Part shown: positions 30,043 to 40,447 of the stretch, in pieces
How positions within the stretch are numbered: the stretch's first letter is position 1
How the letters are laid out: each line of letters starts with the position of its first letter
NCBI RefSeq assembly: GCF_964058935.1
Contig: NZ_OZ060372.1
Location: 546,922 to 610,921 of the forward strand
Direction of reading: 5' to 3'
DNA: 64,000 nucleotides
Source of the DNA: Buchnera aphidicola (Pemphigus populi)
GTDB lineage: Bacteria > Pseudomonadota > Gammaproteobacteria > Enterobacterales > Enterobacteriaceae
The notes under the pieces: generated by a model
Database searches by the model: none
What the model saw: only the letters and a program-made list of their open reading frames with translations
What the model was told of the DNA's origin: nothing
Made by a program: the position numbers and the translations under genes

Positions 30043-31704
30043 TTACTTATTGTTATCATGCCATACATTATAAAAATCAATTAAACCATTAGTAGAACTA
30101 TCATAACAAATAGTTTTTTTATTCTTTTTAAGATCATCTAAAATTTGATTAGCTATTTTTTTACCTAATTCCACCCCCCACTGATCAAAACTAAAAATAT
30201 TAAATATTACACCTTGTGTAAAAATTTTATGTTCATACATTGCAATTAATACACCTAAGTTATAAGGTGTAATTTTTCTTAACAAAATTGAATTTGTTGG
30301 AACGTTACCTTTTATATTTTTATATAAAGAAAGATTTAATGATTCTTTTTTATTTTTTTTTAAAAAATCTATTTTATTATATTTAATTTTTTGTTTTGTG
30401 TTACCAAATGCCAATATTTTAGTTTGTGCAAAAAAATTAGATAATAATTTTTCATGATGATCATATAACGAATTGTGACTAATAATTGGAGCTATAAAAT
30501 CACAAGGTACAAATTTAGTACCCTGATGTATTAATTGATAAAAGGCATGTTGACCATTAGTTCCTGGCGCTCCCCAAATGATAGGTCCTGTTTGATATGA
30601 AATATCATTACCATTACGATCTACATTTTTACCATTTGATTCCATGTTACCCTGTTGAAAATAAGTAGAAAAAAGATGCATATATTGATCATAAGGAAAG
30701 ATAGCTTCTGTCTCTGAACAAAAAAAATTATTGTACCAGATACCTATAAGAGCCAATAATACCGGAATATTTTTATTAAATGGAAGTTGATAAAAATGCA
30801 TATCCATATCATGAGCTCCATTTAATAACTTAGAAAAATTTTTAAATCCTATAGAAAGTACAATAGATAAACCAACAGCAGACCAGAGAGAGTATCGACC
30901 TCCTACCCAATCCCAAATTGGAAAAATATTTTCTAAATCAATCCCAAAATTTATTACTTTTTTTGTATTCATGGATACAGCAATAAAATGTTTTTTTACA
31001 TTTTTTATATCACCTGCATGTTTCAAAAACCAATTTCTAACAGAATATGCATTTGTAATTGTTTCTTGAGTTGTGAAAGTTTTTGAAATAATAAGAAACA
31101 ACGTAGTTTCATAGGATACTTTTTTTAAAACTTCAGAGATATCTGTGCCATCTATATTAGATACATAATGTATATTTAAATGATTCTTATAAGGATATAA
31201 AGATTCAGTTACCATACGAGGTCCTAAATCAGAACCTCCAATCCCAATATTTACTATATCGGTAATTTTTTTACCAGTACAACCTCTCCAATTACCGTTA
31301 ATAACCATTTCAGAAAAACATTCCATTTTTTTTAGAACAATATCCACGTCTAACATTATGTTTTTTCCATCTACCATAATGGGAGAATTAATTTTGTTCC
31401 TTAATGCAATATGTAATACTGAACGATTTTCTGTTTTGTTAATCTTATCTCCTTTAAACATAGCTTTAATAGCATTGGACAAATTTATTTCTTTAGCTAA
31501 ATTTAATAATTTCAATATAGTTTCTTCAGTGATTAAATTTTTAGAAAAATCAAACAGTATTTCATTATTAAAACAAATTGAAAATTTTTTAAAACGTTGA
31601 TTATCTTTAAAAAACAAATCTGATATATGAACATTTTTTATTTTTTTAAAATGATTTTTTAATTCCTGCCAAGCAATAGTTTTAATAGGATTGATATTAT
31701 CCAT
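30043..31704 (-). CDS. pgi: Glucose-6-phosphate isomerase
   Basis: Interconverts glucose 6-phosphate and fructose 6-phosphate. 553 residues (E. coli 549). Two SIS domains: [11 protein letters not shown] and SKTFTTQET bind the sugar phosphate. The catalytic Glu is in QGNMESNGK, the catalytic His in [10 protein letters not shown], and the catalytic Lys in VELGKKIA near the end. It stands alone, with spacers of 273 bp (to mutL) and over 600 bp (to orn). Confidence 0.97.
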   Translation of the reverse strand: MDNINPIKTIAWQELKNHFKKIKNVHISDLFFKDNQRFKKFSICFNNEILFDFSKNLITEETILKLLNLAKEINLSNAIKAMFKGDKINKTENRSVLHIALRNKINSPIMVDGKNIMLDVDIVLKKMECFSEMVINGNWRGCTGKKITDIVNIGIGGSDLGPRMVTESLYPYKNHLNIHYVSNIDGTDISEVLKKVSYETTLFLIISKTFTTQETITNAYSVRNWFLKHAGDIKNVKKHFIAVSMNTKKVINFGIDLENIFPIWDWVGGRYSLWSAVGLSIVLSIGFKNFSKLLNGAHDMDMHFYQLPFNKNIPVLLALIGIWYNNFFCSETEAIFPYDQYMHLFSTYFQQGNMESNGKNVDRNGNDISYQTGPIIWGAPGTNGQHAFYQLIHQGTKFVPCDFIAPIISHNSLYDHHEKLLSNFFAQTKILAFGNTKQKIKYNKIDFLKKNKKESLNLSLYKNIKGNVPTNSILLRKITPYNLGVLIAMYEHKIFTQGVIFNIFSFDQWGVELGKKIANQILDDLKKNKKTICYDSSTNGLIDFYNVWHDNNK

Positions 31705-32368
31705 ATGTACTCTTTAATATTGTAAAATAAATAATGATATTATAACCACTTAAAATATAATTTTAATATATTGTATTAAATACAGTGACATAAAAATTTT
31801 TCAATATTGTATTCATAAAAATAAAATAATTTTTTTTAATAAAAACAATAAGATAAAAATATTTATTTTTTATCTTATAAAAAAATATTTTTTGTTATCT
31901 TTCACCCTGTTTTTATACTGATTATTTTATTATTTATTATACTATTAACATAACAATGTTAATTTTCCAATGAAAATACGGTTAAAAATAGAAAAAAATT
32001 TTAAATAGCATCAACAATAAATATTTTTATTGAATAATAATATTTATTATCTCATAAAGAAATTAATTTACTTTACATTACCCAAATATTTAATAAATGC
32101 TAATCACCGAAAATATAAAGTAAATTACATAATTTAATTTTAAAAAATTATTAATTTATAATTAAAACATTATTTGTACTCTATAAAGACGTATATGTAT
32201 ACTTATATAAAATTTATTACAGTATTATTAAGTAAAAATAATATTATTACAGATAAAAATCTCAATATATTAAATAATTATCAAGAACACTAATTCAAAT
32301 AAATGTTTATATATATTAAAATAAAAAATATAATATATTTTTTCATTATATTACTTATATTATCAATT
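31705..32368. other. Spacer between divergent pgi and orn
   Basis: About 660 bp of A/T-rich DNA between two gene starts, so it must carry both promoters. A 12-bp stem with a 7-nt loop occurs at 31848-31878; no gene ends toward it, so it is not an obvious terminator. The orn frame stays open from an ATG at 32303, but that leader peptide is not part of the family. Confidence 0.45.
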
Positions 32369-32923
32369 ATGGAAAATAGAATAGATAAAAAAAACAATCT
32401 TATCTGGATTGATCTGGAAATGACAGGACTGAATCCGAATAAAAACAAAATTATTGAAATAGCTACTTTGATTACAGATAAAAATTTAAATATTTTATCC
32501 ACAGGTCCTGTAATTGCAATACATCAATCTGAAATAACGTTAAAATATATGGATAAATGGAATATCAAAATACATACAAAAAGTGGTTTAATTAATAGAG
32601 TAAAAAAAAGTTTATATGGTGAACGACATGCTGAAATGCAGACTCTTAATTTTTTAAAAAAATGGAGCTTATTTAATACTTCTCCTATGTGTGGCAACAG
32701 TATTCATTATGATAGACATTTTCTATATAAATACATGCCAAAATTAGAAAAATATTTTTATTATAGACATATTGATGTCAGTAGTATTAGAGAAGTGATT
32801 TCATTTTGGAAACCCAATATCTTAAAAAAATTTATAAAAAAAAATAATCATTCAGCATTACAAGACATAAAAAGTTCAATAAAAGAATTATTATATTATC
32901 GTAAATTTTTTATTAATAAATAA
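32369..32923 (+). CDS. orn: Oligoribonuclease
   Basis: DEDDh exonuclease that finishes RNA decay by degrading 2-5 nt oligoribonucleotides. From ATG 32369 it has 184 residues (E. coli 181). The motifs are D15 and E17 in [20 protein letters not shown] with the second Asp, and [10 protein letters not shown] with the catalytic His and last Asp. The frame is open upstream to ATG 32303, adding a hydrophobic stretch absent in relatives; I reject that start. tRNA-Gly follows, as in E. coli (orn-glyVXY). Confidence 0.95.
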   Translation: MENRIDKKNNLIWIDLEMTGLNPNKNKIIEIATLITDKNLNILSTGPVIAIHQSEITLKYMDKWNIKIHTKSGLINRVKKSLYGERHAEMQTLNFLKKWSLFNTSPMCGNSIHYDRHFLYKYMPKLEKYFYYRHIDVSSIREVISFWKPNILKKFIKKNNHSALQDIKSSIKELLYYRKFFINK

Positions 32924-32993
32924 AAATAATAATAAAAATGTATATTTATAATCTAAATATATTTTATTAGTAATATTAATCACCAATAAACAC

Positions 32994-33022
32994 TTGAATA
33001 TATATTTATATTTTTATATAAT
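32994..33022 (+). promoter_or_regulatory. Sigma-70 promoter for tRNA-Gly
   Basis: TTGAAT at 32994-32999, exactly 17 bp, then a perfect TATAAT at 33017-33022, about 53 bp upstream of tRNA-Gly and downstream of orn. The best promoter match noted in the window. Confidence 0.6.
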
Positions 33023-33075
33023 AAAAATGATATTTTATTTAAAATAACATATTTTATTAATAATATTTCATTAAT

Positions 33076-33148
33076 GCGGGAATAGCTCAGTTGGTAGAGT
33101 ACAACCTTGCCAAGGTTGGGGTCGCGAGTTCGAATCTCGTTTCCCGCT
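33076..33148 (+). tRNA. glyV: tRNA-Gly (anticodon GCC)
   Basis: The acceptor GCGGGAA pairs with TTCCCGC at 33141-33147. The anticodon GCC is at 33109-33111 in ACCTTGCCAAGGT, and the T arm is GCGAGTTCGAATCTCGT. It is almost identical to the E. coli glyVXY products, which are also found beside orn; one copy remains here. Own promoter at 32994-33022. Confidence 0.96.
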
Positions 33149-33428
33149 ATTAAATCAATCCTATCTGAAAAATCCTAGTTTTAAAATAAAAGAGCGTCTA
33201 TGTTTTTATCTTTATTAACAGCATCAGATTTTATTAATATTTTTAATAAAATATTTTTACGTATTACTTAATATTAATTACTTATAGTATTTAATTAATA
33301 TTAAAAAATATTTTTTATATATACAGATAAGAATCTTCTTTTTAGATTATCAATATTATTTAAAATAAATGTAGAATTGTTATTGAATATTATTTTTATT
33401 AAACTGAAAAGATTGTCTGAATAATAAA

Positions 33429-33641
33429 TTATACTTTATTCACCATTTTAAAACGTTTATTAAATTTTTCTATTTGCCCTCCTGTATCCAATACTCTTTG
33501 TTTTCCTGTATAAAAAGGATGACATTTAGAACATACGTCAAGATTAATATCCTTATGAATAGTAGAATAAAATAAAATTTTATTACCACAAGAACATGAA
33601 GCTTTAACTTTATTATAACTTGGATGAATTTTCTTTTTCAT
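33429..33641 (-). CDS. rpmE: Ribosomal protein bL31
   Basis: Bridges the large and small ribosomal subunits. 70 residues, as in E. coli. It is the zinc-binding form, with C16, C18, C37 and C40 (ASCSCG and VCSKCHPF). HPFYTGKQR and FNKRFK are typical. It lies upstream of hslV in the opposite direction; priA, cytR and ftsN, which occupy this interval in E. coli, are missing. Confidence 0.97.
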   Translation of the reverse strand: MKKKIHPSYNKVKASCSCGNKILFYSTIHKDINLDVCSKCHPFYTGKQRVLDTGGQIEKFNKRFKMVNKV

Positions 33642-34168
33642 ATGAAACCTTAATAAAAATTATTATCATTTAATAAAATAAAATATAAAATATATATATT
33701 AGTATTATAAAAAATTTTTTATATAAAATAAATAAATATATTTTTTGTTTTATAGAAATATTTTTATAAGAAACAAAGTGTATTAATATACAATTGAATA
33801 AAATTTAGCTATATTAGAACATTTTTTCATAAAATAATTAAGATAATCACATAATAAAAAATTATTATCTTACATAAAAATAAAATGAAAATAGTTACAT
33901 CAATGCAGTTAATATCACTAATTTTATTTTTATTCTTATTTATATTATTTTTTATATGTTGATTATTAAAAAATAATATAAATATTATTTTCTTAAAAAA
34001 TATCTCTATGATACATATTTTATAGATTTTATTTTTTATGATTTATAACTTTTCTATATCAATTTCATTAATTATTGTTAATAAAATATATTTATTTTTT
34101 AATTTTATTATAATATTGAATTATATATTAAGTATACTGGATATTTATTACTATAAAGGATTTAATCT
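33642..34168. other. Spacer between divergent rpmE and hslV
   Basis: About 530 bp of A/T-rich DNA containing the promoters of both genes. I could not place a heat-shock (sigma-32) promoter for hslVU with confidence. Remains of priA, cytR and ftsN are not readable. Confidence 0.45.
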
Positions 34169-34699
34169 GTGACAACAATATTAAGTATTCGATTAAAAGA
34201 TAAAGTAGTTATTGGTGGAGATGGACAAGCCACTCTAGGCAATACTATTATGAAAAGTAACGTTAAAAAAGTAAGATCGCTATACCATGACACAATCATT
34301 GCTGGTTTTGCTGGTGGTACTGCAGATGCATTTACATTATTCGGATTATTTGAAAAAAAATTAGCTATGTATCAGGGAAAATTACTACGTTCAGCTATCG
34401 AATTAGCAAAAGACTGGAGAACTGATCGTATATTACGTAAATTAGAAGCTTTATTAGCTGTTGCAGATAAAGATACATCTCTAATTATTACGGGAAATGG
34501 AGATGTTATTCAACCAGAAAATGATTTAATTGCTATTGGATCAGGTGGGCCTTATGCACAAGCAGCGGCTCTTGCATTGTTAGAAAATAGTTCTCTTCCA
34601 GCTATTCAAATTGTAGAGAAATCACTATACATCGCTGCTAAAATTTGTATATATACAAATAATAATTTTACTATTAAAGAATTACCTTCAGAAAAGTAA
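34169..34699 (+). CDS. hslV: HslV protease subunit
   Basis: Proteasome-like peptidase that forms the degradation chamber of HslUV (ClpYQ). 176 residues, as in E. coli. The start is GTG, as in E. coli, with AAGGA 8 bp upstream. After Met removal the next residue is the catalytic N-terminal Thr (TTILSIR). [23 protein letters not shown] and [12 protein letters not shown] are conserved. hslU follows 11 bp later in one operon. Confidence 0.97.
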   Translation: MTTILSIRLKDKVVIGGDGQATLGNTIMKSNVKKVRSLYHDTIIAGFAGGTADAFTLFGLFEKKLAMYQGKLLRSAIELAKDWRTDRILRKLEALLAVADKDTSLIITGNGDVIQPENDLIAIGSGGPYAQAAALALLENSSLPAIQIVEKSLYIAAKICIYTNNNFTIKELPSEK

Positions 34700-34710
34700 G
34701 GATTATCCCA

Positions 34711-36045
34711 ATGTCTGAAATGACTCCTCGTGAGATCGTCAGAGAACTTAATAAATTCATTATTGGTCAAGAAAAAGCAAAACGCGCCGTAGCTATTGCA
34801 TTACGTAATCGTTGGAGACGTATGCAACTTAATGATGAACTAAAATGTGAAATTACACCTAAAAATATACTGATGATTGGACCTACAGGTGTAGGTAAAA
34901 CAGAAATAGCTCGAAGATTAGCTAAATTGGCTCATTCTCCATTTATAAAAATAGAGGCGACTAAATTCACAGAAGTAGGTTATGTTGGTAAAGAAGTTGA
35001 TTCTATTATTCGAGATTTAACAGATGTTGCTATTAAAATAGTACGCACACAAACTATTAAAAAAAATAGAAGTCAAGTTAATGAAAGAGTAGAAGAAAGA
35101 ATATTAGATATATTAATTCCTACTGCAAAAAAAAACTGGCAGGAATCTGAAGATGTTAATAGACCTGCAGGAACTATTCAAATTTTTAGAAAGAAATTAC
35201 GTGAAGGTGAATTAGATGAAAAAGAAATTGAAATTAATGTAGCTACCAATCCTATGGGAGTTGAAATTATGGCTCCACCAGGTATGGAAGAATTAACTGG
35301 TCAATTACAATCTATATTCCAAAATTTAGGGGGAAATAAAAAAAGTGTTAGAAAATTAAAAATAAAAGATGCAATTAAATTATTAAAAGAAGAAGAAGCC
35401 ACTAAACTAATTAATCAAGATGAATTAAAAAAATCTGCTATCAATGCTGTAGAACAACAAGGTATTGTATTTATCGATGAAATTGATAAAATCTGTAAAC
35501 GCAGTGGTTCTTCTTCTGGACCAGACGTTTCACGTGAAGGAGTACAACGTGATCTACTACCTTTAATAGAAGGATGTACTGTATCCACCAAATATGGTAT
35601 GGTTAAAACGGACCATATTCTATTTATTGCATCTGGCGCTTTTCAAACTGCTACTCCATCTGATCTTATTCCAGAATTACAAGGTCGATTACCTATTCGT
35701 GTAGAATTACAAGCTTTAACCATAGATGATTTTGAAAAAATATTAACAGAACCAAGTATTTCTATTACTACTCAGTATAAAGCTCTTATGGAAACAGAAG
35801 GAGTTATTATTAATTTTACTAAAAAAGGGATCCGTCGTATAGCGGAGACAGCTTGGCAGGTAAATGAATCAATGGAAAATATTGGAGCACGCCGTTTATA
35901 TACTGTGTTAGAACGTTTAACTGAAGAAATCTCATTTCATTCTAATGAAAAAAATGGAGAAATTATTAATATTGATCAAGATTATGTAAAAATACACTTA
36001 GATAAATTAATTTCAGATGAAGATCTCAGTAAATTTATTTTATAA
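34711..36045 (+). CDS. hslU: HslU ATPase subunit
   Basis: AAA+ unfoldase that feeds proteins into HslV. 444 residues (E. coli 443). Walker A is GPTGVGKTE, Walker B is VFIDEIDKI, and the pore motif GYVGKEV is present. The intermediate domain is about 110-240. Sensor and arginine-finger segments lie in [12 protein letters not shown] and [10 protein letters not shown], and the C terminus ends DLSKFIL, which docks into HslV. AAGGAT precedes the ATG, and two hairpins follow the stop. Confidence 0.97.
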   Translation: MSEMTPREIVRELNKFIIGQEKAKRAVAIALRNRWRRMQLNDELKCEITPKNILMIGPTGVGKTEIARRLAKLAHSPFIKIEATKFTEVGYVGKEVDSIIRDLTDVAIKIVRTQTIKKNRSQVNERVEERILDILIPTAKKNWQESEDVNRPAGTIQIFRKKLREGELDEKEIEINVATNPMGVEIMAPPGMEELTGQLQSIFQNLGGNKKSVRKLKIKDAIKLLKEEEATKLINQDELKKSAINAVEQQGIVFIDEIDKICKRSGSSSGPDVSREGVQRDLLPLIEGCTVSTKYGMVKTDHILFIASGAFQTATPSDLIPELQGRLPIRVELQALTIDDFEKILTEPSISITTQYKALMETEGVIINFTKKGIRRIAETAWQVNESMENIGARRLYTVLERLTEEISFHSNEKNGEIINIDQDYVKIHLDKLISDEDLSKFIL

Positions 36046-36080
36046 AAAATAAATATTAACATTATTTATAAAAAATTATT

Positions 36081-36141
36081 AACTTTCCTATATTAGAAAT
36101 ATATCTAAAATAGGAAAGTTGCATCTTAAAAAGATGTTTTT
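36081..36141 (+). terminator. Double hairpin terminator of hslVU
   Basis: A perfect 10-bp stem (AACTTTCCTA / TAGGAAAGTT, 36081-36120) with an A/T-rich paired interior is followed directly by CATCTT-AAA-AAGATG and TTTTT (36122-36141), a typical intrinsic terminator. Confidence 0.7.
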
Positions 36142-36321
36142 AGAAAAAAGTCAAATATTATATTTTTGTCAATAAAAACTGTAAAAAATATCTTTATTCC
36201 AAAAAAAATTAAAAATTAAATATATTATTTTTTGATAGTAATATTTTTATCTGAAACTGAAATATAACAGATATTTTAAATATTTTTATGATCAAATATC
36301 ATATAACAATAGGAATTACAT

Positions 36322-37068
36322 ATGAACAAATGGATTACAGGAAAAGTCATTAAAGTAAATAAATGGACTTCAAATTTATTTAGTATCATCTTGCATGCAT
36401 CAATTACACCATTTACTGCTGGTCAATTTGCTAAATTATCTTTTAAAGAAGCAATAGAGATAAAACGTGCTTATTCATATGTTAATCCACCTCATGATAA
36501 AAATTTAGAATTTTATATAGTATTAATCCCTAAAGGAAAAATGACTTTCCGCTTATATAATTTAAAATATAATGATGAAATTTTAATCACAAAACAAGCT
36601 TCTGGATTTTTTACTATAGAAGAGATACCTATATGTAGAGATTTATGGATGTTTGCTACTGGTACAGCTATTGGTCCTTTTTTATCTATATTACAAGAAA
36701 AAAATAATAAAATTAAAGAATTCAAGAATATTATATTAATACATGCTGTACGATATACTAAAGAATTAAATTATGGTGATCGTATAAAACAAATAAAAGA
36801 AAATTATAATGGTAAATTACATACTCATACTATAGTTAGTAGAGAAAATTCAAAGGATTCTCTGATGGGTAGGATTCCATATTTAATAATAAACAAAGAA
36901 TTAGAAAATAAGGTAGGATTTCAAATTAACACTAATGTTTCACATATTATGTTATGTGGAAATCCCAATATGGTAAGAGATACAAACAAAGTTCTTTTAG
37001 AAAATAAAAACATGCGTAAAAATTATCGTCGTAATCCCGGACATATTACTTGTGAAAATTATTGGTAA
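36322..37068 (+). CDS. fpr: Ferredoxin/flavodoxin-NADP+ reductase
   Basis: FAD enzyme passing electrons from NADPH to flavodoxin or ferredoxin; the isc-type ferredoxin Fdx is encoded near 62 kb. 248 residues, as in E. coli. FAD-binding motif RAYSYVN, NADP-binding GTAIGPFLS and CGNPNMVRD, and the C-terminal aromatic ENYW over the flavin. It is downstream of hslVU, as in E. coli (with menA, glpFKX and others lost). A very strong inverted repeat follows. Confidence 0.95.
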   Translation: MNKWITGKVIKVNKWTSNLFSIILHASITPFTAGQFAKLSFKEAIEIKRAYSYVNPPHDKNLEFYIVLIPKGKMTFRLYNLKYNDEILITKQASGFFTIEEIPICRDLWMFATGTAIGPFLSILQEKNNKIKEFKNIILIHAVRYTKELNYGDRIKQIKENYNGKLHTHTIVSRENSKDSLMGRIPYLIINKELENKVGFQINTNVSHIMLCGNPNMVRDTNKVLLENKNMRKNYRRNPGHITCENYW

Positions 37069-37108
37069 TTAATTTTTATTAATATTATTGTATCATGTAA
37101 ATGATCAC

Positions 37109-37160
37109 ATTATTTAGAGTCTGCTGATATTCATATAAATATCAGCAGACTCTAAATAAT
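37109..37160. terminator. 22-bp perfect inverted repeat between fpr and orphan gene
   Basis: Two perfectly complementary 22-bp arms flank an 8-bp loop (37131-37138). The core AGAGTCTGCTGATAT is unusually G+C-rich for this genome. It lies 40 bp past the fpr stop and 163 bp past the end of the convergent orphan gene, so a bidirectional terminator fits, although no T-tract follows on the plus strand. Confidence 0.6.
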
Positions 37161-37199
37161 AATAAATATATTATTATATTAAAATAATAAATATTTATA

Positions 37200-37229
37200 T
37201 AGGAATATAAATTCCATTTTATATTCCTA
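37200..37229. terminator. Second hairpin, probably for the orphan gene
   Basis: A 12-bp stem (TAGGAATATAAA / TTTATATTCCTA) with loop ATTCCA, 94 bp past the stop of the minus-strand orphan gene and 39 bp from the larger repeat. Confidence 0.4.
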
Positions 37230-37323
37230 CTTAAAATTTAATAAAATATATCCATTACTCAATTGCTTAAATTTACATAAATATAAGTATCAAAAATATA
37301 CATAAGATATCATTGTATCTTAC

Positions 37324-38538
37324 TTACTGAATAAAAGATGAATATGTAACTTCAGGTGCTTGATCTTTTGATAATATCATTGATGCTTTAATACCAAGAA
37401 TATTATATTTACTAACAGCATTTTTATCGATGGACATTAATTCTGCTACATTTGTTGCAGTTAATTTGAATTTTCCATTATTTAATTCTTGAACATTATA
37501 TAAGATAGTTGGTTTTTTTTGTGTACATTCAGATAAATCTTGGTGTTTAATATAAAACTCATAGTATGCTTGTTTAAAAATACCAGGATGTAAATATGCA
37601 GAAAGTAGCTGTCTAGATTTAAGATTTGGTATAATTTTTTTAAATCCATGCAACATTGCCATTGGTGACTTCTTAGAAATTTTATTTCCATTTACAGTCA
37701 ATAAAGAATTTTCTCCTGTATAAATAAAATTTTTATCCAATCTTCCTGTATCTTTTAAAGAATGAAAATTTTCTTGATATTGATTGACAAAATTAGCAAC
37801 ATCTAAAGATGAATTTAATTCATTTAAAGGTTGCCAAGCTGGTGAATCTTGATCTTGATCATTTAATAAAGAAAAAGGATTATTTTTAGATTGATACAAA
37901 GATACATTATTTATAGAATGTTTTTTTTCTGGTAAAATATTATTATTATTAATATATTTAAAAGATTTATCTTTATAATTTTTATCTGTAGAAACTTTTT
38001 TTTCTTTTTTATTTATTTGTTTAACTATTTCTTCATTAATAATTTTATATCTTTTTAATTTATTAAAACGACTTATAAATATATGAATCATTTTTTTAGT
38101 AAACAAAATAGATGAACTAAAAGTTGTTTCTCCTATATCCATTAATTTATTAGCAATTTGCATCACTGCATTATCAGTATCAGCTATTGACTTAGATGAA
38201 ATTTTAACCGGTTTATGATTTGATAAATTTGCAATAAATGAATTAATATATTTATCTATTTTAGATAATTCAGAATTTGAAAACCTATTTTTACATGTTT
38301 TTTTTTTGTTAATCGTATTTTTTTTATTGAAATCAATATTAATAGTAGATATCATATAAAGATGAGATTTTTTTTCAGACTTGAAATTAACTGATTCACT
38401 ACTTGGTAGTGAAGAAGATGTAAGATTGCTTAAATCTCTTTTTTTTATTTTTCCTTTTGTATTTTTATTTTCTCCTATTTTTATTTTATTTTTTATATCT
38501 AAAATTTGTGTTGGATTTAAAATTGATATGGATGACAT
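37324..38538 (-). CDS. Orphan protein of unknown function
   Basis: 404 residues that I cannot match to a known family. Residues 1 to about 230 are Lys/Asn/Ser-rich and low in complexity. Residues about 235-404 are more varied, with AWQPLNELNSS, FVNQYQENFHSL, GENSLLTVNGNKI, LHGFKKIIPNLK, LSAYLHPGIFKQAYYEFYIK and ATNVAELMSI, and look like a folded domain. There is no signal peptide or membrane segment. From memory, Buchnera genomes carry a few genus-specific genes (yba series), and one lies in this neighbourhood (yba3); it may be that, but I am not certain. A polar disordered N terminus would also fit a substrate of the flagellar-type export apparatus, which is inference only. It is convergent with fpr, divergent from rsmJ, and followed by two hairpins. 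Confidence 0.85.
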   Translation of the reverse strand: MSSISILNPTQILDIKNKIKIGENKNTKGKIKKRDLSNLTSSSLPSSESVNFKSEKKSHLYMISTINIDFNKKNTINKKKTCKNRFSNSELSKIDKYINSFIANLSNHKPVKISSKSIADTDNAVMQIANKLMDIGETTFSSSILFTKKMIHIFISRFNKLKRYKIINEEIVKQINKKEKKVSTDKNYKDKSFKYINNNNILPEKKHSINNVSLYQSKNNPFSLLNDQDQDSPAWQPLNELNSSLDVANFVNQYQENFHSLKDTGRLDKNFIYTGENSLLTVNGNKISKKSPMAMLHGFKKIIPNLKSRQLLSAYLHPGIFKQAYYEFYIKHQDLSECTQKKPTILYNVQELNNGKFKLTATNVAELMSIDKNAVSKYNILGIKASMILSKDQAPEVTYSSFIQ

Positions 38539-38922
38539 AACATTATGTCCTATCTTTATTTTTTATAATTCCTTTTTACTTGAATTTAGTTTTTTAGTCA
38601 AGTTATCAACGAGTTAATTAATTAAAAAATAATGTAATTTTTGAAAAAATAAATAATAATTAATATTATTAATAACATTATCTGTACAAAAAAACCTAGA
38701 TAGAAAAAGGATTTCTTTATATTTGAGAATATTATTTGTTTAAAATTTTTAAATATCATATTAAAAAATAATTATTCATTTAATATAAAAAAGTTGTATA
38801 AATATATTATTTTAAATAAATAATTTTTTTTAAACACCATATAAAAAATTTTTTATAGTTAAAAAATAAGATTAAATATTATTTATATATACTTATAAAA
38901 AATTAAAAATATACTCTAATAA
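38539..38922. other. Spacer between the divergent orphan gene and rsmJ
   Basis: 384 bp of A/T-rich DNA with both promoters presumably inside. No clear -35/-10 pair stands out and no further gene is seen. Confidence 0.4.
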
Positions 38923-39657
38923 ATGAAAATATATATTATTAATAAATCTTTTAAAAGAAAAAAAAATATTATAGATAAATGGGGGTTAGAACATGATCAA
39001 AATGCATTAATGGCTTTAATTATTAAAAATAATAGATTAGAGATATTTAAAAGAGATGAACCTAATTTAGGAAATTTCTGGATTGACTTTGCTCACAAGA
39101 AACTAATATATAGGATACAAAGCCAGGTACTAAAAAAAGAAGCTATAGCAAAAGCGATTGGTATCAAAAAGAATAATTATCTCAATGTAGTGGATGCAAC
39201 AGCTGGACTAGGTAAAGATGCTTTAGTATTAACAGCTTTAGGATGTAAAGTATGTATGATAGAACGCAATCCCATCGTAGCTGCTTTACTAGAAGATGCT
39301 TTAAAAAGAAATTATCCATATAATAATATTAATCTCTTACTTAAGGAAAAAATGAGTTTAATTTACGCTTCTAGTTTGAGTATATTAAAAAAATTAAAAT
39401 ATAAACCAGATGTCACATATTTAGATCCTATGTATCCTATTACAAAAAAAAATATGGTTAAAAAAGACATGTATTTTTTACGATTACTCATTGGAGAAGA
39501 TAAAGACTCGGGTGACTTATTAACATTAGCTAGAAAATGTTCTAAAAAACGTGTAATTGTAAAACGACAACTTTATGCTCCCTATTTATCTGGAATAAAA
39601 ACTAAGAATGCTATTATATCTAAAAAACACCGTTTTGATATTTATTCTCCTTTATAA
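38923..39657 (+). CDS. rsmJ: 16S rRNA (guanine-1516-N2)-methyltransferase
   Basis: Methylates G1516 of 16S rRNA with SAM (formerly yhiQ). 244 residues (E. coli 250). WGLEHDQNALMAL and KRDEPNLGNFWIDF form the N-terminal part. The SAM motif is VVDATAGLGKDALVLTALG with IERNPIVAALL, and the catalytic-type motif is YLDPMYP. The C terminus KKHRFDIY is typical. It stands alone; a 790-bp spacer follows. Confidence 0.94.
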   Translation: MKIYIINKSFKRKKNIIDKWGLEHDQNALMALIIKNNRLEIFKRDEPNLGNFWIDFAHKKLIYRIQSQVLKKEAIAKAIGIKKNNYLNVVDATAGLGKDALVLTALGCKVCMIERNPIVAALLEDALKRNYPYNNINLLLKEKMSLIYASSLSILKKLKYKPDVTYLDPMYPITKKNMVKKDMYFLRLLIGEDKDSGDLLTLARKCSKKRVIVKRQLYAPYLSGIKTKNAIISKKHRFDIYSPL

Positions 39658-40447
39658 AATATAATTTTATTTAATTAATGTATAGTAAACGTTTTTTAAT
39701 ATTTTTAAATTAATTTTTTTGATTAAAATATATTTATATTATTTTAACATATTGAATATTTGTATGCTTATATAAAACATATTCTTTTATTTTAATTTAA
39801 TTAAATTAAAAATATTTAAATATATTTTTATATAAAAAACTGATTTTATTAGAAATATTTAATATAAAATACGCTTTTATTCTATAAAAATTACATTAAA
39901 TTTATTGATTTATCTTATCTTAAGAGACTAGTAATGATTGAAAATAAAAATTAAAAATAAACAATAATAGAATAATTTTTATATATATTTATATAATATA
40001 GTTCAATGTAAATTTATTTTTAATTTATTAATAATTACTAATTTTACATATTTGAATTTTATTCTTGTTAATATTTAATTATTAATAATATTAACAAGAA
40101 TAATTTTATTATTGATAGTATTATTAATAATAATATATTCTAATGCATGACAAATGAAATTATTGATGTATACTTAAAAACTGTAAAGAAATGAAATATG
40201 TACTAAATTGTGATCTAAAATAAAAAAATTATAGTAATAAAATCAACTATACTAAAAATATTGTTGAATTAAATTAATAATTTAATTATTGTGCGAGACA
40301 AAAAATAAATTATAATAAAACTCTAATAAATATATTATAGATTTCTTAAATCCAACACGCCAAAAAATAAAACTGATATTTAATATGTACAACTTGTATC
40401 GCATGATAATATATGAAATATATACCAAAATAAGAATCTATATGTAA
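39658..40447. other. 790-bp spacer between convergent rsmJ and ynfM
   Basis: No gene-like frame. A strong inverted repeat lies at 40059-40103. Because both flanking genes end here, the length is notable and suggests a decayed gene in between. Confidence 0.5.
40059..40103. terminator. 17-bp inverted repeat in the rsmJ-ynfM spacer
   Basis: TTATTCTTGTTAATATT and its exact complement flank an 11-bp A/T loop; TTTTATT follows on the plus strand. It is about 400 bp from rsmJ and 345 bp from ynfM, far for a terminator of either, so it may have belonged to a lost gene. Confidence 0.4.

Noticed and set aside
31848-31878. 12-bp hairpin between pgi and orn as a terminator
   Set aside because: Both flanking genes start at this spacer, so no transcript is known to end there; the stem is almost all A/T.
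32303-32368. Hydrophobic N-terminal extension of Orn, as a membrane-anchored form
   Set aside because: Ile/Phe/Tyr-rich reading is what A/T-rich spacer DNA yields by chance; the family starts at ATG 32369.
37324-38538. Orphan gene as flagellar hook-length protein FliK
   Set aside because: The polar N terminus and LHPGIF loosely recall FliK, but the conserved FliK C-terminal pattern is not there and the gene is far from any fli cluster.
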